DNA of 64,000 nucleotides from Jatrophihabitans sp. (GTDB taxonomy: Bacteria; Actinomycetota; Actinomycetes; Mycobacteriales; Jatrophihabitantaceae), in NCBI GenBank assembly GCA_036389035.1, contig DASVQQ010000017.1, positions 1-64,000 on the forward strand, in the 5' to 3' direction. The position numbers and the translations under genes are program-made. Below the pieces are notes generated by a model that was not told where the DNA came from, searched no databases, and was given only the letters and a program-made list of their open reading frames with translations. Positions 45,178 to 51,440 of the stretch are shown here, piece after piece (within the stretch, counting starts at the first letter, position 1; every line of letters starts with the position of its first letter).

Positions 45178-46551
45178 CTACCAGCCCTCCATCCGGACCT
45201 GGCCGAGCCGGCCGTGCAGGTCGCGCATCACGACCCAGGTCTCGTCGCTGTGCCGCACCGAGGTCCCGGGCGGGTTCACCAGGATCGGGGCGTCCACCCC
45301 GAGCAGGTTGCGCAGCCGGTCGGCCTCGGCCGGGCTGCTGGTCGCGAAGGCGATCGCGGTGGACAGCAACGAGCCGCCTGCGGCGAGCTGGCCGACGGTG
45401 TCGGCGTTCTCGGCCGACAGCCCGACGGCGGCGTTCTGCTGCCGGGCGGTTCGCACGATCCGGCCCAGCCGGGAGGCGAACGGCGCCGGCACGGTGATGC
45501 CGGCCGGCAGGTCCACGTGCAGCAACCGGGGGAAGTCGGCCTTCGAGGCGAGCTGGCCCAGGATCTGCATGGCGGGCAGCGCTGAGGCCAGGCTGTCACC
45601 GGCCAGCCCGATCACCGTGACGTAGCCGGGCTCGATCCGCTCGTCCGACGAGCCGGTGAACATCTCGGTCAGGCCGGTGCCTCGGGACAGGCCGGCCACG
45701 GTGTCCCACAGCCCGCCGAGCCCGACCGCCCCCTGCACCAGGTCCTCGATCCGGGGAATGGCCGTCTGGGACCGGCGCACCACCCGGACGTTCTTGCCCA
45801 GGCCGGCGGCCCGCGAGGTGAGCTGGCCGGACAGGTCGACGAGCACCACGCCGGTTCCCCGGGCCGCGGCGTCCTGCGCCACGCTCAGCACCAGCCGGGC
45901 GCGCTCGTCGGCCTGGCCGAGCACCGCGAACACCGGGCTCTTGCCGGCCCGCAGCGCCGCGTGCGGATCGAAGGACACCCCGTGGCCGTCCAGCGTCACG
46001 CCGATCTGGCAGCCCGAGTCATCGCCGAGCTCGTCGGCCGCCGAGCGCTTGGTGGTCGAAATGGTGGCCGGGCCGCCGGCGTCCTCGGCCGGCTCGCTCG
46101 CTGCTTCCGAGCCTTCCGAGCCTTCCGAGCCTTCCGGCGCGGACGCGGTGGAAGACGAGGACGGGGGCTCGGCCGTCTCACCGGCCGTCGGTTGCCCGAT
46201 CTTGACCGTCGCCCGGGCGGCCTCCATGAAGCCGGCCTCCCAGGCCAGCGCCTGCTCCTGGGTGAGGGAGTACTGGTCCGCCGGCAGCAGTTCGGTCGGG
46301 ATCTCGGCCAGCCGCTGGTCGCGCAGCAGCGTCAGCAGCGCCTCCTGGGATGCCTGCTGCGGCCAGCGCAACCCGGCCTGCCAGCCCCGCTGGTACTGGG
46401 CGGTGACCTCCTGGTCGAACGGGTGGCCCGTGCCTTCGGCGGCCTCCACAGCGGCGAGCAGCGCGCGCTGGCACACCTCCGAGATCGGGATCTGGGCTGC
46501 CTTCACCCGGCGTTCCAGATCGTCCGGCAGGTAGACGTTCGCTCGACCCAT
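45178..46551 (-). CDS. RHH domain fused to a degenerate HerA/TraG-like ATPase-fold domain
   Basis: A 457-residue protein. The N terminus (about 1-45: MGRANVYLPDDLERRVKAAQI) is a ribbon-helix-helix DNA-binding domain. A helical middle and a Ser/Glu-rich linker (EGSEGSEGSE) follow. The C-terminal 270 residues recall HerA/TraG/FtsK-like P-loop proteins: PVFAVLGQADERARLVL stands where Walker A would be but lacks GKS/T, then VVLVDLSGQ, FPRLLHVDLP and a late WVVMRDLHGRLGQVRM. So the ATPase site looks lost or degenerate. ATG at 46551 has AGGA 8 bases upstream. Two TGCGCA palindromes lie in front. Function unknown. Confidence 0.75.
   Translation of the reverse strand: MGRANVYLPDDLERRVKAAQIPISEVCQRALLAAVEAAEGTGHPFDQEVTAQYQRGWQAGLRWPQQASQEALLTLLRDQRLAEIPTELLPADQYSLTQEQALAWEAGFMEAARATVKIGQPTAGETAEPPSSSSTASAPEGSEGSEGSEAASEPAEDAGGPATISTTKRSAADELGDDSGCQIGVTLDGHGVSFDPHAALRAGKSPVFAVLGQADERARLVLSVAQDAAARGTGVVLVDLSGQLTSRAAGLGKNVRVVRRSQTAIPRIEDLVQGAVGLGGLWDTVAGLSRGTGLTEMFTGSSDERIEPGYVTVIGLAGDSLASALPAMQILGQLASKADFPRLLHVDLPAGITVPAPFASRLGRIVRTARQQNAAVGLSAENADTVGQLAAGGSLLSTAIAFATSSPAEADRLRNLLGVDAPILVNPPGTSVRHSDETWVVMRDLHGRLGQVRMEGW
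46103..46137 (-). repeat. 9-base tandem repeat in an acidic linker
   Basis: About four copies of GCCTTCCGA (46111-46119, 46120-46128 and variants) encode Ser-Glu-Gly repeats in the linker of the RHH fusion protein. It is of low information and prone to slippage. Confidence 0.7.
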
Positions 46552-46563
46552 GACAACCATCCT

Positions 46564-46586
46564 CATCGTATGCGCAGGTATGCGCA
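46564..46586. promoter_or_regulatory. Putative autoregulatory operator: two TGCGCA palindromes one helical turn apart
   Basis: GTATGCGCA occurs at 46568-46576 and 46578-46586. The palindromic core TGCGCA is thus repeated with 10-base center-to-center spacing, the spacing expected for two RHH dimers bound side by side. It lies directly upstream of the RHH fusion gene, and TACGAT on the minus strand nearby may be its -10 box. Autoregulation is inferred. Confidence 0.55.
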
Positions 46587-46599
46587 CACCATGCTACTA

Positions 46600-47589
46600 C
46601 TAGTCCATCCGCATCGCGGCGTTCACCTCGGCCAGGGTCCGATCGGCGATCTCGCGGGCTCGTTCGGCGCCGCGTCGCAGGATCTGGACGGCGTCCGGAG
46701 GACCGTACTGAGCCCGCCTGGCCCGGATCGGGGCCAGCAGGTCGTTGACCGAGTCGATCACCACCCGCTTCAGCTCGGCCGCTCCCCCGGCGCCGATCCG
46801 CTCGGCGACCAGCCGCGGATCCAGGCCCAGGCAGAGCCCGGCCAGGGTCAGCAGGGTGGCGACCTCGGGCCGGCTCCGCGGCTGGTAGCTGATCCGGCGC
46901 TCGGAGTCCGTCCGAGTCCGGCGGATCTTGGCCGCCACCTGGTCGGGGTCATCGGCCAGCGCGATGCCGTTGCCCAGGCTCTTCGACATCTTGCGCCCGT
47001 CCAGCCCCAGCAACGTGCCGACCTCGCCGAGCAAGCCCTCGGGCAATCCGAAGACCGGGCCGTAGCGGTCGTTGAACCGGCGCGCGATGGACCGGGTCAG
47101 CTCCAGGTGCGGCAGCTGGTCCTTGCCCACCGGCACCAGTTCCGCCTTGCAGAACAGGATGTCCGCGGCCTGGTGCACCGGGTAGGTCATCATCAGCCCG
47201 TTCACTTTGGGCCGGCCCGCCGTCCGGATCTCCTGCTTCACGGTCGGGTTGCGGTCCAGCTCACCGGTGCTCACCAGCGACAGGAACGGCACCAGCAACT
47301 GGTTCAGGGCCGGCACCGCGCTGTGCGCGAAGATCACGCTGGTGTCGGCGTCGATGCCGCAGGCCAGGTAGTCCAGCACCATCGAGGTGCGCAGCTCGGG
47401 CAGGCTCACCGGCCGGTCGCGGTCGGTGATGACCTGGTAGTCGGCCACCACCACGAACAGCTCGCAACCCTGGCGCTGCAGCCGGACCCGGTTGGCCAGC
47501 GTGCCGAAGTAGTGCCCGAGGTGCAGGCCGCCGGTGGGGCGGTCACCGGTCAGCACCCGGCCGGTCACCGGCGGGGTAGTCATCGTCAT
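46600..47589 (-). CDS. trpS: Tryptophan-tRNA ligase
   Basis: A 329-residue class I tryptophanyl-tRNA synthetase, which charges tRNA-Trp. Signatures are RPTGGLHLGHYFGTL (HIGH-type), VVADYQVITDRD, GELDRNPTVKQE, LVPVGKDQLPHLELTR and the loop DGRKMSKSLGN. The ATG at 47589 follows a strong AGGAGG 6 bases upstream. The leader upstream contains a Trp-containing leader peptide and an attenuator, which is unusual for a housekeeping gene. In Streptomyces coelicolor the auxiliary indolmycin-resistant TrpRS gene is controlled this way, so this copy may be an auxiliary, inducible TrpRS. Confidence 0.93.
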   Translation of the reverse strand: MTMTTPPVTGRVLTGDRPTGGLHLGHYFGTLANRVRLQRQGCELFVVVADYQVITDRDRPVSLPELRTSMVLDYLACGIDADTSVIFAHSAVPALNQLLVPFLSLVSTGELDRNPTVKQEIRTAGRPKVNGLMMTYPVHQAADILFCKAELVPVGKDQLPHLELTRSIARRFNDRYGPVFGLPEGLLGEVGTLLGLDGRKMSKSLGNGIALADDPDQVAAKIRRTRTDSERRISYQPRSRPEVATLLTLAGLCLGLDPRLVAERIGAGGAAELKRVVIDSVNDLLAPIRARRAQYGPPDAVQILRRGAERAREIADRTLAEVNAAMRMD

Positions 47590-47595
47590 CGTTTT

Positions 47596-47612
47596 CCTCC
47601 TACGAAAGGAGG
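47596..47612 (-). promoter_or_regulatory. Shine-Dalgarno-sequestering hairpin of trpS
   Basis: On the minus strand CCTCCT (47612-47607) and AGGAGG (47601-47596) are perfect 6-bp arms around the 5-base loop TTCGT. The second arm is the trpS Shine-Dalgarno sequence. It may add a translational control layer to the transcriptional attenuator upstream. Confidence 0.6.
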
Positions 47613-47632
47613 GGCGTCCAGCCGGGAGCACA

Positions 47633-47665
47633 ACAGAAAGGGCCGTCCGGCAGGACGGCCCCTTT
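47633..47665 (-). terminator. Intrinsic terminator of the trpS attenuator
   Basis: Minus strand: AAAGG, GGCCGTCC (47660-47653), loop TGCC, GGACGGCC (47648-47641), then CTTTCTGTT. It lies in the leader, 50 bases before the trpS start, so it would stop transcription before the gene. Its first arm is also complementary to part of the upstream hairpin. Confidence 0.8.
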
Positions 47666-47691
47666 GCTGGTTGATCAGGGGTGGGCGCGGC

Positions 47692-47712
47692 GCCGTCCGT
47701 TACGCGGACGGC
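47692..47712 (-). promoter_or_regulatory. Pause/antiterminator hairpin of the trpS leader
   Basis: Arms GCCGTCCG (47712-47705) and CGGACGGC (47699-47692), loop CGTAA. The first arm lies in the leader-peptide frame directly after the Trp codon. The second arm (GGACGGC) is complementary to GCCGTCC in the terminator's first arm, so a ribosome stalled at Trp would free it to form an antiterminator. Confidence 0.72.
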
Positions 47713-47750
47713 CGCCAGCTGCGCTGAACAGACGCCAGGCAGCTCGACAT
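47700..47750 (-). CDS. trpS leader peptide
   Basis: A 16-residue peptide MSSCLASVQRSWRPSA with one Trp at position 12 (codon 47717-47715). GAGG lies just before the ATG. The Trp codon sits immediately ahead of the pause hairpin and the stop codon lies in its loop. Such placement is the hallmark of ribosome-mediated attenuation: low Trp-tRNA would stall the ribosome on the single Trp codon and permit readthrough into trpS. Confidence 0.65.
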   Translation of the reverse strand: MSSCLASVQRSWRPSA

Positions 47751-47789
47751 GGCCTCACGGTAGCAAGGATCGCGCGGTCGCGGCGCGGC

Positions 47790-48779
47790 TCAGGCGCTCT
47801 TGGATGCTGCTTTCTTCGCCGGAGCCTTGGCCGCGGCCTTCTTGGCCGGAGCCTTCTTCGCCGGCGGCGCCTTCTTGGCCGCGGCCTTCTTCGCGGGCTT
47901 GCCCGTGTCAGCCGCCTTGCCGGTGTCAGCGGCCTTGGCCGTGTCAGCGCTCTTCGCCCCGTCGCCGGTCTCGGCCGCGTCGTCGGTGGGAACCCCGCGG
48001 GCCCGGTCGACACTGCGTTGCAGGGCGGTGAGCAGGTCCACCACCTCGCTGGTCTTGCCGGCCTTCTCCTTCTTGCCGGTGTCAGGCAGCTGGGCGGACT
48101 CGCCACGCTCGAGCTTGGCGTCGATCAGCTCGATCACCGCCTCGCGGTAGGTGTCGTTGAAACCTTCCGGCTCGAAGTCCGAGGCCATGCTCTCGACCAG
48201 CGAGGCAGCCATCTTCAGCTCCTGCGGGCGCAACTCCACGTCGGCGTCGAGCACGGCGAAGTCCGGCTTGCGGATCTCGTCAGGCCACAGCATGGTCTGC
48301 AGCAGGATCGCCTTGTCGCGCACCCGCAACACCGCCAGCGTCTCCTTCTGCCGCAACGCCACCTTCACGATCGCCATCCGCTCGGTCTCGATCAGCGCCT
48401 CTCGCAGCAGGGCGTAGGGCTTGGCGGCCTTGGCGTCCGGCTCGAGGTAATAGGTCTTGGCGAACAGGATCGGATCGACCTGGTTGCTCGGCACGAACTC
48501 CACCACGTCGATCTCGTGGCTGGTCGCGACCGGCAACTGGTTCAGGTCCTCGTCGGTGAGGATCACCAGCTGACCGTCGCTGGTCTCATAGCCCTTGGCG
48601 ATCTCTTCGAAGGCGACCTCTTCGTTGCAGATGCTGCAGGTGCGCTTGTAACGGATCCGGCCGCCGTCCTCGCGGTGCACCTGGTGGAAGCGGATATCGT
48701 TCTCCTCGGTGGCGGCGAACAACCGCACCGGCACGTTCACCAGCCCGAAAGACACCGCACCTTTCCAGATGGCTCTCAT
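47790..48779 (-). CDS. ku: Ku protein, non-homologous end joining
   Basis: A 329-residue bacterial Ku. The core (about 1-255) begins MRAIWKGAVSFGLVNVPVRLF and contains YKRTCSICNEEV, VILTDEDLNQLP, EFVPSNQVDPILFAKTYYLEP and LVESMASDFEPEGFNDTYREAV. A Lys/Ala/Pro-rich tail (about 285-329, PAKKA repeats) binds DNA in related proteins. Ku holds broken DNA ends and recruits LigD. It is divergent from the LigD ligase gene by about 50 bases and lies upstream of trpS without a shared promoter. Confidence 0.95.
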   Translation of the reverse strand: MRAIWKGAVSFGLVNVPVRLFAATEENDIRFHQVHREDGGRIRYKRTCSICNEEVAFEEIAKGYETSDGQLVILTDEDLNQLPVATSHEIDVVEFVPSNQVDPILFAKTYYLEPDAKAAKPYALLREALIETERMAIVKVALRQKETLAVLRVRDKAILLQTMLWPDEIRKPDFAVLDADVELRPQELKMAASLVESMASDFEPEGFNDTYREAVIELIDAKLERGESAQLPDTGKKEKAGKTSEVVDLLTALQRSVDRARGVPTDDAAETGDGAKSADTAKAADTGKAADTGKPAKKAAAKKAPPAKKAPAKKAAAKAPAKKAASKSA

Positions 48780-48829
48780 ACCTACTCCTCACGGTGGCGC
48801 CGACTTGTCCTCACAGGAAACATGAGCCT

Positions 48830-49762
48830 ATGCGACCGATGCTCGCCACACCCGGCCCACAGCCAATTGGCAAGGACTGGCAGCACGAAGTCAAGTGGGA
48901 TGGTATGCGAGTACTGGCCGATGTCAGCGCCGACGGGCTGCGGTTGCTGTCCCGAACCGGCCGGGACGTGACCGTCAGCTTTCCCGAGCTGGACTCGGTG
49001 CTGGCCGGCGTCAAGGACGCCCTGATCGACGGCGAGATCATCGCGCTGCGCGAGGGGGTGCCGTCCTTCGCCGCGCTGGCCGACCGGATGCACATCGCCG
49101 ACGAGCGCCGGGCCCGCGAGCTGGCCCGGACCCAGCCGGTCACGGTGATGGCCTTCGACCTGCTGCGGCTCTACGGCGTCGACCTGATCCAGCGGCCGCT
49201 GGTCGAGCGCCGGACCAGCCTCGACCGCCTCAGCCTGCCGGAGCCGACCTGGCGCCGGTCACCGATCTATGACGACGGCCCGGCGCTGCTGGCCGCCACC
49301 CTGGACCAGGGGCTGGAAGGCGTGGTGGCCAAGCGCCGCCGCTCGACCTACCAGCCGGGCCGGCGCAGCCCGGACTGGGTCAAGACCGCGCACCGCCTGC
49401 ACCAGGTGTGCCTGGTCGGCGGCTGGCGTCCGGAGACCGGCGCACCGGAGCAGATCGGCGGGCTGCTGCTCGGGATGCCGGACGGCTCCGGCGGCCTCAG
49501 CTTCGCCGGCCGGGTCGGCAGCGGGATCAGCCGGACCGCCGGCCAGGACCTCAAGCGGCTGCTCGGGCCACTGCGGCTGGCCGGGCCGCCGTTCAGCACC
49601 GAGGTGCCTCCGTTGGACGCGACCGGCGCCACCTGGTGCGAGCCGGCTGTCGTGGTCGAGGTGCGCCACCTCGGCTGGACGGCCTGTGACCGGTTGCGCC
49701 AACCGGTGTTCCGGGGGGTCCGGACCGACCTGGAGCCCGGCGAGGTGCGGCGTGAGTCCTGA
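48830..49762 (+). CDS. ATP-dependent DNA ligase, LigD ligase-domain type
   Basis: A 310-residue ATP-dependent DNA ligase. The active-site Lys lies in EVKWDGMRVLADV (KxDG, about residue 25). Further motifs are LIDGEIIAL, VMAFDLLRLYG, EGVVAKRRRSTYQPGRRSPDWVK and a final OB-fold region GGLSFAGRVGSG. It lacks the polymerase and phosphoesterase domains of full LigD. ATG at 48830 has AGGAAA 9 bases upstream. The next gene encodes the polymerase domain and overlaps by 11 bases. Confidence 0.92.
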   Translation: MRPMLATPGPQPIGKDWQHEVKWDGMRVLADVSADGLRLLSRTGRDVTVSFPELDSVLAGVKDALIDGEIIALREGVPSFAALADRMHIADERRARELARTQPVTVMAFDLLRLYGVDLIQRPLVERRTSLDRLSLPEPTWRRSPIYDDGPALLAATLDQGLEGVVAKRRRSTYQPGRRSPDWVKTAHRLHQVCLVGGWRPETGAPEQIGGLLLGMPDGSGGLSFAGRVGSGISRTAGQDLKRLLGPLRLAGPPFSTEVPPLDATGATWCEPAVVVEVRHLGWTACDRLRQPVFRGVRTDLEPGEVRRES

Positions 49763-50666
49763 GCCCGACGAGCAGCTGGTCAGCGTCGACGGCCACCAGT
49801 TCAAGCTCAAACGCCTTGACAAGGTGCTCTACCCCGAGGCCGGCACCACCAAGGCCGAGGTGCTGGATTACTACGCCCGGATCGCGCCGGTGCTGCTGCC
49901 CCAGCTCGCCGACCGCCCGGTGACCCGGATCAGGTGGCCCGACGGCGTCGACAGCAAGCCGTTCTTCGAGAAGAACACCCCCAGCTACGCGCCGTCCTGG
50001 CTGCGCACCGTCAAGCTGCCCACCCCGGGCTCCTCCCGTAACCGCGAGACCCTGGTCTTTCCGGTGCTGGAGCAGACCGCCGACCTGATCTGGATGGCTA
50101 ACCTGGCCGCCCTGGAGTTCCACGTGCCGCAGTGGACGGTCGGCCCGCGCGGCGCGGTGCGCAATCCCAGCCGGCTGGTGATCGACCTTGACCCGGGGCC
50201 GCCGGCGGGGTTGGCCGAGTGCGCCGAGGCGGCCCACCTGATCCAGGAGCGGCTGTCCGAGGACGGCCTGCCGGCGTTCCCGGTCACCAGCGGCAGCAAG
50301 GGGCTGCAGCTGTACGTGCCGCTGGACGGCTCGCAGCGCGCCGACGTCGTCATCGGCTATGCCAAGCGGCTGGCCGAATCACTGGCCAAGAGCCAGCCGC
50401 GGCTGATGGTGTCGAACATGTCCAAGGCGGTGCGCGACGGCAAGGTGCTGCTGGACTGGAGCCAGAACAACCCCGCCAAGACGACCGTCTGCCCGTACTC
50501 GCTGCGCGGCCGGGCCCGGCCCTGGGTGGCCGCGCCGCGCACCTGGCAGGAGCTGGCCGCGCCCGGGTTGAAGCAGCTCGACACCGCCGAGGTGCTGCGC
50601 CGGGTGGACACCGAAGGCGACCTGGCGGCCGGGCTGCTCAACGGCGCCGCCCGGCTGCCGGTCTGA
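49752..50666 (+). CDS. LigD-type primase/polymerase domain protein
   Basis: A 304-residue archaeo-eukaryotic-primase-like polymerase (POL domain of LigD). Words are FKLKRLDKVLYPEAGTTK, RPVTRIRWPDGV, FFEKNTPSYAP, LAALEFHVPQW, the catalytic DLDPG (in RLVIDLDPGPPAG, metal Asp pair), PVTSGSKGLQLYVPL and a CPYSLRGRARPWV end. It fills gaps and adds nucleotides during end joining. GTG at 49752 overlaps the ligase gene by 11 bases, so the two act together. With Ku it makes a complete minimal NHEJ module, without a nearby phosphoesterase domain. Confidence 0.93.
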   Translation: MSPEPDEQLVSVDGHQFKLKRLDKVLYPEAGTTKAEVLDYYARIAPVLLPQLADRPVTRIRWPDGVDSKPFFEKNTPSYAPSWLRTVKLPTPGSSRNRETLVFPVLEQTADLIWMANLAALEFHVPQWTVGPRGAVRNPSRLVIDLDPGPPAGLAECAEAAHLIQERLSEDGLPAFPVTSGSKGLQLYVPLDGSQRADVVIGYAKRLAESLAKSQPRLMVSNMSKAVRDGKVLLDWSQNNPAKTTVCPYSLRGRARPWVAAPRTWQELAAPGLKQLDTAEVLRRVDTEGDLAAGLLNGAARLPV

Positions 50667-50698
50667 GGGCGCCTAGCCGCGCACCCGGGGCCGCGCTT

Positions 50699-51067
50699 CT
50701 AGGTGTCGCGGAGCGAGCTCACCCTGTTGGCAGCAGCAGCAATCACGTTGTTGTGGCCGACATAGGGATGTGACACCCACCTGGTTCCGGAGTACCCGAC
50801 GCCGTCGAACAGTTCCCAGGTGTGCCCGCTTCGGTTCCAGATGCTTTCGATGTCGTTGTTCATTCCGACCGGCCCCACGCTGTCCCCGAGGTTGGCGTCT
50901 CCATTCGCGAAGTACGCAATCGCGCCAGACCCATTGGGACCGGTGAACACGCACATCCTCAAAGAGGGGCAACGGTCATACCCAGTCGCAGCTGACGCGG
51001 GAGGCGCCACTGCGACGACCATGGCTGCCCCCATCGAGGCAACGGCGAGCAGATGCTTGATACGCAT
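50699..51067 (-). CDS. Peptidase inhibitor family I36 protein, secreted
   Basis: A 122-residue secreted protein. The signal peptide (about 1-25, ending APPASA) precedes a small beta/gamma-crystallin-like domain of the SMPI type: CPSLRMCVFTGPNGSG, SIWNRSGHTWELFDGVGYSGTRW. Two Cys residues probably form a disulfide. Family members inhibit metalloproteases or act as antimicrobial beta-gamma crystallins. ATG at 51067 has AAGGAG 6 bases upstream. Confidence 0.82.
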   Translation of the reverse strand: MRIKHLLAVASMGAAMVVAVAPPASAATGYDRCPSLRMCVFTGPNGSGAIAYFANGDANLGDSVGPVGMNNDIESIWNRSGHTWELFDGVGYSGTRWVSHPYVGHNNVIAAAANRVSSLRDT

Positions 51068-51174
51068 GACGACTCCTTCTGGCGCGAACCTGATCCGATC
51101 AGCGAGTAAGGGGGATGCTGCGAGGGGACGGTAGCAGCCGGAGCGGGGATCCCCTGTCAGGAAAACGGGTTCTG

Positions 51175-51191
51175 GGGGCACAGTGCGCCCC
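51175..51191 (-). terminator. Weak hairpin after the 57-residue Cys gene
   Basis: GGGGC and GCCCC arms (51175-51179 and 51187-51191) lie just after the stop of the small gene read on the minus strand. A CGTTTT word follows some 20 bases on. It may stop transcription before the inhibitor gene. Confidence 0.3.
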
Positions 51192-51193
51192 TG

Positions 51194-51367
51194 CTACTCG
51201 GTCGGTTCCTCGACCGGCTGGTACCCGGCGCAGCGCAGCACCGGCAGCCGCGGGTAGCGCGGAAATGCCTCGTCCACGCTGGCCAACTGGCAGCGCAGGT
51301 ACACCGGGCCGCGCCGGGTCTGGTTGAGGCGGGCATGGCAGCACTGCCCGCACAGCCCGGGGATCAT
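51194..51367 (-). CDS. Small conserved Cys protein, 57 residues
   Basis: A short frame encodes MIPGLCGQCCHARLNQTRRG, then YLRCQLASVD and FPRYPRLPVLRCAGYQPVEE. CxxC followed by two more cysteines could bind one zinc. The FPRYPRLPVLRC-type ending is reminiscent of small conserved actinobacterial proteins that lie beside other genes. It is likely translated. There is no useful clue to function. Confidence 0.6.
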   Translation of the reverse strand: MIPGLCGQCCHARLNQTRRGPVYLRCQLASVDEAFPRYPRLPVLRCAGYQPVEEPTE

Positions 51368-51440
51368 GTGCCGAGGCTAACCCGGCGCAGGCGCAGAAGA
51401 AACTTCACCTGCCTAAGCATCGGCGGAATAGGATGGCCCG

